In this document: piece after piece, positions 39,647 through 48,891 of the stretch
Layout of the letters: every line of letters begins with the position of its first letter
How positions within the stretch are numbered: the first letter of the stretch is position 1
DNA from: Flavobacteriaceae bacterium
GTDB lineage: Bacteria > Bacteroidota > Bacteroidia > Flavobacteriales > Flavobacteriaceae
Reading direction: 5' to 3'
DNA length: 64,000 nucleotides
Assembly: GCA_003443635.1 (NCBI GenBank)
Contig: CP031964.1
Location: 372,001-436,000, forward strand
Notes under the pieces: generated by a model
The model's database searches: none
The model's input: only the letters and a program-made list of their open reading frames with translations
What the model was told of the DNA's origin: nothing
Made by a program: the position numbers and the translations under genes

Positions 39647-40639
39647 TTGGTAAAAATAGATCATATAGAACTTCCTGATTTTCCATTACTACTTGCACCT
39701 ATGGAAGATGTTAGCGACCCTCCTTTTAGAGCATTATGCAAAGAACAGGGAGCTGATGTAGTATATACTGAGTTTATTTCTAGTGAAGGCCTTATTCGCG
39801 ATGCTGCTAAAAGCACAATGAAATTAGATATTTATGAAAAAGAACGCCCAGTAGGAATACAGGTTTTTGGCGCTAATCTTGATAGTATGTTGAAAACTGT
39901 TGATATAGTTGAAAAATCGAACCCAGATATTATAGATATTAACTTTGGATGTCCAGTAAAAAAAGTAGTTAGTAAAGGTGCAGGTGCAGGTATTTTAAAA
40001 GATATTGATTTAATGGTATCTCTTACAAGAGAAATGGTAAAACGTACTCATCTACCAATTACAGTTAAAACACGATTAGGTTGGGACCATAATTCTATTA
40101 AAATAGTTGAGGTTGCTGAGCGCTTACAAGATGTAGGGTGTAAAGCTATTTCTATTCATGGGCGTACGAGAGCACAAATGTATAAAGGAGAAGCAGATTG
40201 GAGGCCTATTGCTGACGTTAAGAATAACCCTAGAATGCACATCCCTATATTTGGAAATGGTGATGTAGATACTCCTGAAAGAGCTATGAAAATGAGAGAT
40301 GATTATGGACTTGATGGAGCAATGATTGGTCGTGCTAGTATTGGTAATCCATGGTTTTTTAAACAGGTAAAACACTTTTTTAATACAGGAGAACATTTAG
40401 CACCTATCTCTTTAATAGAACGAGTAGATGCAGCAAGAAGACATTTACAAATGGCTATTGATTGGAAAGGAAAAACTTTAGGTGTTTTTGAAACACGGCG
40501 TCATTATACAAATTATTTTAAAGGAATTCCCCATTTTAAGAATTACCGAATGAAAATGGTAACTAGCGACGATTCAAAAGATGTTTTTGATGCTTTTGAT
40601 GAAGTTTTAGATAAGTTTTCGGATTACCAGTTTGCATAA
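39647..40639 (+). CDS. dusB: tRNA-dihydrouridine synthase B
   Basis: 330 residues. Flavin-dependent reduction of uridine to dihydrouridine in the tRNA D-loop. The N-terminal PLLLAPMEDVSDPPFRALC flavin-binding strand and DINFGCPVKKVVSKGAGAG with the catalytic Cys are present, as is PIFGNGDVDTPE. It starts with TTG (39647), because a stop (TAA 39641) lies two codons upstream and the next ATG would remove the conserved N-terminal strand. A promoter box sits 16 bases before the TTG. Confidence 0.93.
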   Translation: MVKIDHIELPDFPLLLAPMEDVSDPPFRALCKEQGADVVYTEFISSEGLIRDAAKSTMKLDIYEKERPVGIQVFGANLDSMLKTVDIVEKSNPDIIDINFGCPVKKVVSKGAGAGILKDIDLMVSLTREMVKRTHLPITVKTRLGWDHNSIKIVEVAERLQDVGCKAISIHGRTRAQMYKGEADWRPIADVKNNPRMHIPIFGNGDVDTPERAMKMRDDYGLDGAMIGRASIGNPWFFKQVKHFFNTGEHLAPISLIERVDAARRHLQMAIDWKGKTLGVFETRRHYTNYFKGIPHFKNYRMKMVTSDDSKDVFDAFDEVLDKFSDYQFA

Positions 40640-40682
40640 CCCTCCACTAACCTTTACTCTAAGTATATTGTATATTAAAAAA

Positions 40683-41882
40683 TTAAGCAATCAAACGTTT
40701 TGTAATACGAGTAGATGCTATTTTGGAAGCTAAAATTCCTAAAATAGATATTGTTGCAAATACAATTAAAAAATTAATTGGTCGTATAGCGACTGGATAA
40801 GCTAGGTTTGGAGTTAACATAGCTAATGAAAATTGACTTTGTAGTAAGATGATTATATAACCTAAGAGTAAGCCAAACCCACCTCCAATAAGCGTCATTA
40901 AAGTTCCTTGAAAAAAGAAAATACGACGAATATTTTTTACTGTTACTCCTAAATTAAATAGTGTTTGCAGATTTTTCTTTTTGTCCAGTATCATCATGAC
41001 TATTGAGCCAACAACATTAAAAAGAGCTATAATTAAAACAAGCGTAAAAATAAGATATACTGCTACATTTTCTGTGTTTAGCATTTTGTAGAGCGCATCA
41101 TTTAATTGTAATCGATTTTTTATAAGCACTTTATCTCCAAAGATAGCTTGCAACTCTGCTTTTACAACTTCTAGGTTTTCAGGATTACTTAGTATAAACT
41201 CAATACCACTTACCTGATTTTCTTTATAGTTTAGTAAATATTGTAGCGTTTCAAGATTGGCATAAGCAATTGAATTATCTAGCTCTTCGTTAATTTGAAA
41301 TGTACCTACACTAGTCGCATTTACAGATTTAATAATATCCTTCAAAGATGAGATTTGACCTTTACCAGGTTTTACAGAAATTATTTTAAGTACTTTGTTA
41401 AAACTAAATAATCCTAGAGATAAATCATAAGCAATACCGGAGCCTAAAACAAGTTGATCTGTATTTGGTATTGGCCAATTACTACCTTCATTCAAAATGT
41501 TTTTTATGGTAGCTATAGGGTAATTTTCGTCAACACCTTTTATAGTAACAATAGAGTTTTTTTCATCGTAATCAAGAATAAAACGCTCTTCAATAATTTT
41601 AGAATAAGAAGCAACACCTTTTACATTATCTAATTTTGCTTGCTCTTCTGGAGTTAATTCAAATGTTTTTCCTTTAGCTGTAATAATCTTTAAATCAGGA
41701 TCAACAAAAGAGATAGACTGTAAACTAAAATCTTTTAACCCGGCAAAACCTGAAAGCACAATAAAAAGAGCTGTAGCACCTATGATAATCCCAAAGGCAG
41801 CGATTAAAGTAATAATGTTAATAGCATTATTACTGCTTTTTGAAAATAAGTAACGTTTTGCTATATATAAAGAAATGTTCAT
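40683..41882 (-). CDS. ABC transporter permease, LolC/FtsX-like (lipoprotein release type)
   Basis: 399 residues. N-terminal helix (AINIITLIAAFGIIIGATALFIVLSGFAGLKD), a periplasmic MacB-like domain (about 60-250), then three C-terminal helices with the FtsX core (VVGSIVMMILDKKKNLQTLFNLG). Homologues LolC/LolE detach lipoproteins from the inner membrane with LolD ATPase and LolA. The ATPase is not adjacent here. It follows rbfA by 70 bases on the same strand and may be co-transcribed with it, a pairing seen in other flavobacteria as I recall. Confidence 0.88.
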   Translation of the reverse strand: MNISLYIAKRYLFSKSSNNAINIITLIAAFGIIIGATALFIVLSGFAGLKDFSLQSISFVDPDLKIITAKGKTFELTPEEQAKLDNVKGVASYSKIIEERFILDYDEKNSIVTIKGVDENYPIATIKNILNEGSNWPIPNTDQLVLGSGIAYDLSLGLFSFNKVLKIISVKPGKGQISSLKDIIKSVNATSVGTFQINEELDNSIAYANLETLQYLLNYKENQVSGIEFILSNPENLEVVKAELQAIFGDKVLIKNRLQLNDALYKMLNTENVAVYLIFTLVLIIALFNVVGSIVMMILDKKKNLQTLFNLGVTVKNIRRIFFFQGTLMTLIGGGFGLLLGYIIILLQSQFSLAMLTPNLAYPVAIRPINFLIVFATISILGILASKIASTRITKRLIA

Positions 41883-41952
41883 TTCTTGAATATGAAAATA
41901 AAATTAGATTTCAATTTAAAGAACATAATTCTGAAGATTTTTAAAAAATCGC

Positions 41953-42345
41953 TTATGATTTTTTTCTTTTGTCAAGTAAATCTGGGTTATCAATTGGGTT
42001 ATCTAAGCCTTTTAAAGAACGGTCTATATTATCAATATATTCTAAAGAATCATCAATAAAAAATTCTAATTGAGGCATACGACGTAATTGATGTCTTGTA
42101 CGTTGAGCTAATTCATGTTTTATTAAAGATGAATTGGATTGAATACCTTCTAATAATTCTTGACCTTTATCAACAGGAAAAATACTTAAATATACTTTAG
42201 CAATAGATAGATCAACAGTTACTTTAACTTTTGTTACTGAGATGATAATATTTCGCATTCCACCTTGTGAGGCTGAACCTTGAAGCACTTCTACTAAATC
42301 GAGTTGTAATACCGAAGCTATTTTTTTCTGCCTATTGCTTTCCAT
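41953..42345 (-). CDS. rbfA: Ribosome-binding factor A
   Basis: 130 residues with a KH-like fold: N-terminal NRQKKIASVLQLDLVEVLQ, the TVDLSIAKVYLSIFP strand and the helix SSLIKHELAQRTRHQLRRMP with LEFFIDDSLEYIDNID. RbfA aids 16S rRNA 5'-end maturation and cold adaptation. The promoter box at 42350-42357 is only 4 bases from the ATG, so the mRNA should be leaderless. It is divergent from the methylmalonyl-CoA epimerase gene, which shows the same arrangement. Confidence 0.95.
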   Translation of the reverse strand: MESNRQKKIASVLQLDLVEVLQGSASQGGMRNIIISVTKVKVTVDLSIAKVYLSIFPVDKGQELLEGIQSNSSLIKHELAQRTRHQLRRMPQLEFFIDDSLEYIDNIDRSLKGLDNPIDNPDLLDKRKKS

Positions 42346-42349
42346 GGTA

Positions 42350-42357
42350 CAAAAATA
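42350..42357 (-). promoter_or_regulatory. -7 promoter box of rbfA (leaderless arrangement)
   Basis: TATTTTTG on the minus strand matches TAnnTTTG, and 4 bases (TACC) separate it from the rbfA ATG, so transcription should begin at or next to the start codon. Confidence 0.6.
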
Positions 42358-42400
42358 AGATATTTAGTGAGTTAATACTTTAAAACCTATGGCTTTTAAT

Positions 42401-42408
42401 TAAATTTG
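42401..42408 (+). promoter_or_regulatory. -7 promoter box of mce (leaderless arrangement)
   Basis: TAAATTTG matches TAnnTTTG, and 4 bases (TAAA) separate it from the ATG, the same spacing as on the other side of this divergent region. Confidence 0.65.
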
Positions 42409-42412
42409 TAAA

Positions 42413-42820
42413 ATGATGGATAAAATAGAACATATAGGTATTGCTGTTAAAAATATAAATGAATCAAATACATTATTTGAAAAATTATTTGGAGAACCTC
42501 ATTATAAAATTGAAGATGTTGAAAGTGAAGGTGTAAAAACATCTTTTTTTCAAGTTGGACCTAATAAAATTGAATTATTAGAAGCCACTAATGAAGATAG
42601 TCCTATTGCAAAATTTATGGCAAAAAAAGGAGAAGGAGTACATCATATTGCATTTGCAGTAAAAGATATTAATGCCGAAATAGCACGTTTAAAAAAGGAA
42701 GGCTTTATTGTATTAAATGAAACTCCCAAAAAAGGAGCTGATAATAAGTTAGTTGCATTTTTACACCCAAAAACTACAAATGGCGTTTTAATAGAATTAT
42801 GTCAAGAGATAAAAAAATAA
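42413..42820 (+). CDS. mce: Methylmalonyl-CoA epimerase
   Basis: 135 residues of the glyoxalase/VOC fold. Metal ligands are visible as His in IEHIGIAVKN, His in VHHIAFAVKD, and Glu in GVLIELCQE, with the catalytic Glu region VGPNKIELLEA. It interconverts the (2R) and (2S) forms of methylmalonyl-CoA in propionate and branched-chain metabolism. The start has two ATG codons in tandem (MMDK). It is predicted to be leaderless because of the adjacent promoter box. A tRNA gene follows 47 bases after its stop. Confidence 0.93.
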   Translation: MMDKIEHIGIAVKNINESNTLFEKLFGEPHYKIEDVESEGVKTSFFQVGPNKIELLEATNEDSPIAKFMAKKGEGVHHIAFAVKDINAEIARLKKEGFIVLNETPKKGADNKLVAFLHPKTTNGVLIELCQEIKK

Positions 42821-42825
42821 ATTTC

Positions 42826-42856
42826 TTGTAGAGTTTTAAAATAAGTAGTAATATTG
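42826..42856 (+). promoter_or_regulatory. Promoter of the CAT-anticodon tRNA
   Basis: TTG (42826-42828) is followed after 20 bases by TAATATTG (42849-42856), one mismatch from TAnnTTTG and 11 bases before the tRNA 5' end. Confidence 0.5.
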
Positions 42857-42867
42857 CAGCCTAATTG

Positions 42868-42941
42868 GGTCCCATAGCTCAGTTGGTTAGAGCACCTGAC
42901 TCATAATCAGGTGGTCCTTGGTTCGAGCCCAAGTGGGACCA
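42868..42941 (+). tRNA. tRNA with CAT anticodon (Ile2 or elongator Met)
   Basis: A 74-base cloverleaf. The acceptor stem GGTCCCA pairs perfectly with TGGGACC; the anticodon stem is CCTGA/TCAGG and the loop CTCATAA carries CAT; the T arm is CTTGG-TTCGAGC-CCAAG; the discriminator is A. It lacks the three G-C anticodon-stem pairs of initiator tRNA. C4-G69 and C5-G68 in the acceptor stem match lysidine-synthetase (TilS) determinants known from E. coli tRNA-Ile2, so Ile2 (reading AUA) is slightly favoured over elongator Met. 3' CCA is not encoded. Confidence 0.93.
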
Positions 42942-42954
42942 CTTTATTAGAATT

Positions 42955-42984
42955 AAAACCCTTAGTGTTAACTAAGGGTTTTTT
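42955..42984. terminator. Terminator after the CAT tRNA
   Basis: AAAACCCTTAGT (42955-42966) pairs perfectly with 42971-42982 around a GTTA loop, followed by a T run. It can also serve the convergent serine hydrolase gene from the other strand. Confidence 0.9.
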
Positions 42985-43009
42985 ATTTAATTGGGAGGAT
43001 GATGGATGT

Positions 43010-44572
43010 TTAATTTTTATTAGATTTTATCCATTGTTCAGCTTCATTGGTATACCACCAAGGTGAAAAGTTTTTTGCATCAATTATCTTGTGATAAAAA
43101 TGTGACGTACTATCAATATCATTTTTCATTTGGTAATAGTTAGCCATATAATAGTTTGCATATGGATTATTAGAATCTTCAGAAAGAAGTTTTTTGCCAA
43201 TTTTTTGATACTGAACATCAAAATCTACAAGTTCAGGTTGATCTCGCATTGTAGTTATCAATTTTAAAAATTGAAGATTAAATAATAAATTTAAATCACC
43301 ATAATTTTCATATTCAGGGAATAACTCAAATAATTGATTTAAGATCTTTTTGCTAAATGTTGTTTTAGTATCATCAAACCTTGACATATAACTTTCTGCA
43401 GATAATTGAGCAATTAATTTTTTGCGATAAAACTCACTATTAGTATCGCTTATTTTATTTTTTAACGTACCTAATGATTGCTCTTCTTCAAATAGAGAAA
43501 TCTCTGGTAAATTGAACACATAATTTTTAAGAAAACTCAAAGCAAATAACGATGTAGTAACATCTCCATTAATTAAACGTGCAGGATCACTCATTAAATT
43601 GTTGTTTGCAGCGATTATAAACGTTAAATTTTTATCAGGAACTTTAAGAAATAAACTAGAATAGCAATCGTATTGTCCATAACCCCATTGTAACTTTTTA
43701 TTCATAAACTTTTGGGTAAAAATTCCCAAGCCGTATGGTAATTTATTATTAAATGGAGATGTCATTTTCTCTTTTGAAGAATTAGATATAAGTGTATTGT
43801 TATCCAATGCATCACTTAATATCCCTAAATCTATAACTGTAGAAGTTATTCCAGCAGAAGCAGAAAAACCATAATCAATAAAGCCTTCTCTAGGCGTTTT
43901 TTCTAAAAAACCATTTTTCATTTCACCACCTAAAAAATATGGAGATGCTATTTTTCTATTTTCAGAAACGAGTTGTAACGAATCTTTTAATAAATAAGTG
44001 TTTTTAAGCTGGAGTTTATTAATAATTCTTGTATTAATTACTTCTTCAAAGGTTTGTCCAGCCACTTTTTCAATGACACTAGTTAGCAATCCAAATCGAT
44101 TACTATAATAAAATTGTTTGCCTATTTCACCTTGAGAGGTATGAGATAAGATGTGTTTTATTTTTATAGAATCTGAGATACCTATAGACGGAATATATTT
44201 TTTTATAGACTCCTCAATAGATAATATATCTTCTTCTTCTAATTGCATTAATACAATTCCAGAGAAAATTTTAGTTAAAGAAGCCATTGGAATCGTAGTT
44301 GTTTTATCCAATGGAGTTTTATCAGAAATATTTGCAAAGCCTAGGTAATCTTCATAAATAATTTCATTATCATTTTTAATTAAGATGGATAAGCCTGGTA
44401 TTTGAAAATAATCTTTTAATTGATTTATTTCTGAAGCAAATACATCTTTTGTAATGCTATTAGTCAGCTCTTCTTTTTTTGTACAACTACTAAAAAGTAA
44501 TGTAATTAAAATGAAGATTTTGCATATAAAAAACAGCAAGGTTTTCTGCACTAATTTTGATTTGATGTTCAT
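43010..44572 (-). CDS. Serine hydrolase (beta-lactamase family), lipoprotein with C-terminal helical tail
   Basis: 520 residues. Lipobox LLFSSC with Cys at 30, then a beta-lactamase-like domain with nucleophile motif SLTK (98-101) and YSN (about 160). The third motif is replaced by a GYGQYDCYSSLF region without a clear HxG/KTG, so activity is less certain than in the gene at 257-2161. After about residue 360 the chain turns helical and ends with a TPR-like element (YANYYMANYYQMKNDIDSTS). It follows the S9 peptidase gene by 8 bases in the same transcript direction, so both are probably expressed together as extracytoplasmic hydrolases. Confidence 0.83.
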   Translation of the reverse strand: MNIKSKLVQKTLLFFICKIFILITLLFSSCTKKEELTNSITKDVFASEINQLKDYFQIPGLSILIKNDNEIIYEDYLGFANISDKTPLDKTTTIPMASLTKIFSGIVLMQLEEEDILSIEESIKKYIPSIGISDSIKIKHILSHTSQGEIGKQFYYSNRFGLLTSVIEKVAGQTFEEVINTRIINKLQLKNTYLLKDSLQLVSENRKIASPYFLGGEMKNGFLEKTPREGFIDYGFSASAGITSTVIDLGILSDALDNNTLISNSSKEKMTSPFNNKLPYGLGIFTQKFMNKKLQWGYGQYDCYSSLFLKVPDKNLTFIIAANNNLMSDPARLINGDVTTSLFALSFLKNYVFNLPEISLFEEEQSLGTLKNKISDTNSEFYRKKLIAQLSAESYMSRFDDTKTTFSKKILNQLFELFPEYENYGDLNLLFNLQFLKLITTMRDQPELVDFDVQYQKIGKKLLSEDSNNPYANYYMANYYQMKNDIDSTSHFYHKIIDAKNFSPWWYTNEAEQWIKSNKN

Positions 44573-44580
44573 ATTATTGA

Positions 44581-46491
44581 TTAATAAATTAAGTGTTTTT
44601 TTAGAAACGAAATAGTAAGGTTTCTTTGTAGTAAATAATTACTATTCTTTTTGAACCCATGCCCCTCATCTTTTGCCAATACATACCATACCTCTTTTCC
44701 TAAAGAATTTAGAGCTTTATATACTTGCTCGGATTCTTTATAATTAACCCTAGGATCATTTAATCCTTGAAAAATTAATAAAGGTGAATCTATTTTATCT
44801 ACATTATTTATAGGTGAAATTTCCTTTAAAAACACTGATGTGTTATTGTTTCGTTCATCCCCAAATTCAACTCTTCTTAAATCTCTCCGATAATCTCTTG
44901 TACTCTTTAAATAGGTAATCCAATTAGAAATTCCCACAACATCAATACCACACTTTATTCTTTTTGAGTATTTTGCCAATGAAGCAAGCGTAACATAGCC
45001 ACCATATGACTCTCCATAAATAGCAACACGATCAGCATCTAAATCAGGTTGCTTTTTTATCCAATCCAATAATGCTCCTACATCTTCTATTGCATTTTCT
45101 CGGTTTATTCCATCATCTAGCTTCATATAGGACTTCCCATACCCATTTGAACCTCTAATATTTGGAAGTATGACGGTTATTCCAAGCTCATTTACTAAAT
45201 ATTGATAAAAACTATTAAATGAAGCTTTTATTTGATATTCTGGACCGCCGTGAATATCTATAAAAACAGGTGAAGGAGATTCTATATTTGGCCTGTAGAT
45301 AAAAGCAGGAATATTGTATTCTATTTTGTTATCTGGATCAATACTTTTGTAGGTAAATGATTCTGCTTTAGCGAAAATAAGAGTGTCTATTAACAGTTTA
45401 CCTTTTCTAGTATATTGATTTAGTTTATTGATTTTTATATTATAACCAAAAACCTTTCGATAAAAAGTGCTAGCGTATAAGTTAAATCCAACTTCTGTCC
45501 CTTTTGAGTTAATAATCAAATTGCGTATAATACCTTCTGGAGAATCATTAACTTTAGAATATTTTAATGTTTTTAGATCTAAAATATAGAGCTGTGATAA
45601 TCCATTTTTGTTTATACTGAATGCAGCTTTTTTTCCATTTTTATCAATTGTCAAAGCTTCAATATCCCAAGGAATATTTGATGTTATAACTTTGAATTTT
45701 TTGCTGCTTAAATCATAAAGTTGTAGTTGAAGGAATTCTGAAAACTCATCAGAAATAATTAGACAGGCATTTTGATTAGGAATAAATTTAGCATCTGAAT
45801 ACGCAATATTATTTTTATTTGGATTGATTTGTTCAATTTCCCCAGATTGATCGTTGATAGAGTAAAGAAACTTATTGTTCTCTGAGATGACTTTAACTGC
45901 TAAGATGGTGTTTTTTTCTAAGCTCCAATCGTATACCTGCCCATCATCTGAGATATTACTAAATAAAAGTTGTTCATCATGTGAATCAGAAACTCCTCTA
46001 ACATATAAATCTACTTCGGCAGGGTTTCTTTTATTTGATTTGAATATAAAACGTTGACTGTCTGGACTCCAAAAAGAATCATAACTTTTATCCCCTTCCT
46101 CAGACAACACCTTACCTTTGTTAGTGGTAATGTCGTATAAAAATAGTTGATAATCTTCATTTCCATTTTCATCTTCTTGGTATAAAAAGTAATTATGATT
46201 TGGAGATAAATAGGAGCTTAGATTGTTGTCAAACTCTTTATATTCTTTTATTTCTGAGTTATACTTCTTCATTGAATAAATGACTTTGCCACCATTGAAC
46301 AGCATTTTTTTGCCATTTTGATTCCACCCGATAAATGGAGGGAAATTGATTTTGCTTCTGTAGGTATTAATTTTAGGATACTCTATATTGTAAATAGAAT
46401 CTGCTATTCCTTTAGAAATAATATTTGCTTCTTGAGAATATAATGTAATAGTAAAAAACAATACGTAAAATAGTATGTAATCTAGTTTCAT
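44581..46491 (-). CDS. S9 family prolyl oligopeptidase-type peptidase
   Basis: 636 residues. Signal peptide (MKLDYILFYVLFFTITLYSQ), then a beta-propeller-like domain (about 40-370; LSPNHNYFLYQEDENG, WSPDSQRFIFKSNKRN) and a C-terminal alpha/beta hydrolase domain. The catalytic Ser is in IYGESYGGYVTLA (GxSxGG), Asp in GLNDPRVNYKESE, His in DEGHGFKK. This propeller-over-hydrolase plan limits substrates to small peptides. It is the first gene of an operon with the serine hydrolase at 43010-44572. No exact promoter box was seen in the 248 bases upstream. Confidence 0.92.
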   Translation of the reverse strand: MKLDYILFYVLFFTITLYSQEANIISKGIADSIYNIEYPKINTYRSKINFPPFIGWNQNGKKMLFNGGKVIYSMKKYNSEIKEYKEFDNNLSSYLSPNHNYFLYQEDENGNEDYQLFLYDITTNKGKVLSEEGDKSYDSFWSPDSQRFIFKSNKRNPAEVDLYVRGVSDSHDEQLLFSNISDDGQVYDWSLEKNTILAVKVISENNKFLYSINDQSGEIEQINPNKNNIAYSDAKFIPNQNACLIISDEFSEFLQLQLYDLSSKKFKVITSNIPWDIEALTIDKNGKKAAFSINKNGLSQLYILDLKTLKYSKVNDSPEGIIRNLIINSKGTEVGFNLYASTFYRKVFGYNIKINKLNQYTRKGKLLIDTLIFAKAESFTYKSIDPDNKIEYNIPAFIYRPNIESPSPVFIDIHGGPEYQIKASFNSFYQYLVNELGITVILPNIRGSNGYGKSYMKLDDGINRENAIEDVGALLDWIKKQPDLDADRVAIYGESYGGYVTLASLAKYSKRIKCGIDVVGISNWITYLKSTRDYRRDLRRVEFGDERNNNTSVFLKEISPINNVDKIDSPLLIFQGLNDPRVNYKESEQVYKALNSLGKEVWYVLAKDEGHGFKKNSNYLLQRNLTISFLKKHLIY

Positions 46492-46688
46492 TTAATCTAA
46501 TGATATTTTATTAGAGGCATTTATATTTCTAAATAGCCTTATTCTTTCTTTTTTACTTATAAAACTATTAAGAAGTAATATCATAAATAGTAATTAGTAT
46601 AATTTGCTTCTTCATTTTTTGATTGATGTTTATAAATACAATTTTATAGCATAAATGCTAGAAAGTTCTTAATATACAGGTTATAGAT

Positions 46689-46711
46689 GTCCCATATTAC
46701 ATAATTGGGAC
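46689..46711 (-). terminator. Possible terminator of the AraC-type gene
   Basis: GTCCCA (46689-46694) pairs with TGGGAC (46706-46711). It lies 29 bases after the AraC-type stop, but no T run follows on the minus strand, so the call is weak. Confidence 0.35.
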
Positions 46712-46739
46712 TTGATTAAATATAATATATAAAGTAAAA

Positions 46740-47855
46740 TTACTTTATATATTGAGAAGGTGTTTTACCAGTACACTTTTTAAAGGTTCTATAGAAAGAT
46801 GTTTTTGAATTAAAACCACTTTCGTGAGCAATTCCAAGAAGTGTAATATTACTGTATAATGGATCTTTCATCTTTTTTATAATAGCATTTACACGATACT
46901 CATTTATAAAATCTGAAAAACTTTTATGAATCCCTTGATTAATTATTCGAGACAAGAGGTTAGGATGAATGTTAAGTTTTTCGGAAAGAGAGCTTAACGT
47001 TAATTCAGGATTGAGAAAAAATAAGTTTTGTTCCATCTCTTTTTGAAGCCAAATCACTTTTTTATTTAAACCCTCAACTGGGAGCGGTTTTTTATCTCTG
47101 TTCTCTTTTAATTGTAATAACACATACTCTGGCCTCAGAAAAGTTTTTACTCCCATCCAAACAGAAACAACACCCATTATTAGATATAATGGATAATAAT
47201 ACTTAAAGTTTAATTGATAATCGAAAAAGAAATAATCTATAAATGTATATGGTAACCAAAGTACCCACATTGTGCCAAAAAAATAAATGATTCTTTTTAG
47301 CCAATTAAGTTTATATTTTTCACTATTGCTATAGTTATCATCAAGTATAGAAGAGAATAACTTTATTTTTTTAATAGCTAATCTAACATAAATGGCAACA
47401 GAAATAATAGCTAATAATTGGAAAAAAGGACTAATCAATTCAAAAGTTTTTGTTTGATGTAATGGTATTCCAGATAAATAACTATCATAAACTTGAAAAC
47501 AGTGAAAGATTATATCTAGAAATAAAGGGCTAAAATGAAGGTAGTGTATTTTTTTAAATTTAAAACTAGGGGTAATTATTTTAATAACATAAAAATATAA
47601 AGAAGGGCCTATAATTAATAAATAAGTAGTGATGGGTATCCATGTAAATCTTGGGTAATAATCAAGAATATTCATATCTGAAATATATACCCAAGTTAGC
47701 CAAAGCGACATAATTATTACAACCAAAGCTATAAATTTATTAGCAGCTTTGTTTTTTCGTTTAGTACATAAAAGTAATATACCAAATGTCAATCCAACAA
47801 TTGTAGAAATTGCTATTAAAATATTCCAAATAGTAAGATATAGTTTGAAATCCAT
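46740..47855 (-). CDS. Membrane-anchored AraC-family transcription regulator
   Basis: About 371 residues from ATG 47855. Seven or so hydrophobic helices fill the first about 245 residues (IAISTIVGLTFGILLLC ... GVVSVWMGVKTFLRPEYVLL), followed by a linker and a C-terminal AraC helix-turn-helix pair (LSEKLNIHPNLLSRIINQG ... NITLLGIAHESGFNSKTSFYRTFKKCTGKTPSQY). This layout senses a signal in the membrane and binds DNA from there. A TTG at 47870 extends the frame but sits inside the promoter box at 47868-47875, so ATG 47855 is the real start. Possible targets are the adjacent hydrolase operon or the divergent MBL gene. Confidence 0.88.
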   Translation of the reverse strand: MDFKLYLTIWNILIAISTIVGLTFGILLLCTKRKNKAANKFIALVVIIMSLWLTWVYISDMNILDYYPRFTWIPITTYLLIIGPSLYFYVIKIITPSFKFKKIHYLHFSPLFLDIIFHCFQVYDSYLSGIPLHQTKTFELISPFFQLLAIISVAIYVRLAIKKIKLFSSILDDNYSNSEKYKLNWLKRIIYFFGTMWVLWLPYTFIDYFFFDYQLNFKYYYPLYLIMGVVSVWMGVKTFLRPEYVLLQLKENRDKKPLPVEGLNKKVIWLQKEMEQNLFFLNPELTLSSLSEKLNIHPNLLSRIINQGIHKSFSDFINEYRVNAIIKKMKDPLYSNITLLGIAHESGFNSKTSFYRTFKKCTGKTPSQYIK

Positions 47856-47867
47856 GCTTAATCTAAA

Positions 47868-47875
47868 CAAAAATA
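47868..47875 (-). promoter_or_regulatory. -7 promoter box of the AraC-type gene
   Basis: TATTTTTG on the minus strand matches TAnnTTTG, 12 bases before the ATG at 47855. Confidence 0.5.
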
Positions 47876-48022
47876 TATTTTTAGAATGATACTAAAACGT
47901 TTATAAATCTATAATACTCCATAATGTATTTAATTTTTTGAGAATGAAATTATAAAATGCAAGGATAAATATATTGAATACTTTAATTTTATAAGATTAT
48001 TTAGAATGTAAACTAAATTTAT

Positions 48023-48850
48023 ATGAAACATCTATTATCTTTTATATTGGCATTAACTATCTCTTTATTTAGTTTTAGTCAAACGGCGACAAGAACAATT
48101 ACGAAAATTAAAGGCGATTTATACCGCTTTCAAAACAATGGACACTATTCAGTATTTTTAATTACTGATGAAGGAGCTATTGTAACAGATCCTATTAATA
48201 AAGATGCAGCAACATGGCTTAAAGCAGAGATTAAAAAACGATTTGATCTACCTGTTAAATATGTGATTTATAGCCACCATCATGATGACCATGTAAGTGG
48301 AGGTGAAGTTTTTGATGAAGCAATATTTGTGGGTCATACACTTACAAAGAAAAATATTGAAGATAAAAAAATACCTACACCAGTTCCTAATGAAACATTT
48401 AAAACTAGAAAATTAATCACATTAGGAAATCAATATGTTGCATTGATTTATCCTGGTAAAAGCCATTCAGACGATTGTATCGCTATTTATTTCCCTGATG
48501 AAAAAGTAGTGTTTGGAGTTGATTTTATTAGTGTAGACCGATTGCCTTATCGTACACTTAATGGTGCTTTTTTGCCTGATTGGATTCAAGCTATTAAAAA
48601 GGTAGAGACATTAGATTTCGATACGTTTGTTCCAGGGCACGGGGATATGGGAACAAAAACTGATGTGAAAGAACATAGAGAATATTTTGAAGCACTTTAT
48701 AATGCTGTAAAAGAAGCAAAATCTAAGGGACAATCTTTAGATGAAATGAAGCGTAGTATTTTACTTGAAGCATATAAGGATTTTAGTCAATATGATGCCT
48801 GGCGAGAAATGAATATCGAAGGCGTCTATAATTTTTTGACAAAAAAATAA
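48023..48850 (+). CDS. Exported MBL-fold metallohydrolase
   Basis: 275 residues. Signal peptide (MKHLLSFILALTISLFSFSQ). The metal-binding signature YSHHHDDHVSGG (HxHxDH) is near residue 83, with PGKSHSDDC and FVPGHGDMG giving further ligands. It resembles quinoprotein-relay or SoxH-type periplasmic MBL proteins; substrate unknown. It is followed 41 bases later by a fatty-acid-hydroxylase-family gene and divergent from the membrane AraC gene. TAAATTTA at 48014-48021 is a one-mismatch promoter candidate right before the ATG. Confidence 0.85.
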   Translation: MKHLLSFILALTISLFSFSQTATRTITKIKGDLYRFQNNGHYSVFLITDEGAIVTDPINKDAATWLKAEIKKRFDLPVKYVIYSHHHDDHVSGGEVFDEAIFVGHTLTKKNIEDKKIPTPVPNETFKTRKLITLGNQYVALIYPGKSHSDDCIAIYFPDEKVVFGVDFISVDRLPYRTLNGAFLPDWIQAIKKVETLDFDTFVPGHGDMGTKTDVKEHREYFEALYNAVKEAKSKGQSLDEMKRSILLEAYKDFSQYDAWREMNIEGVYNFLTKK

Positions 48851-48891
48851 AAGGATAGAATTGAGACTATAATTGTACAGATATTTGTGCT

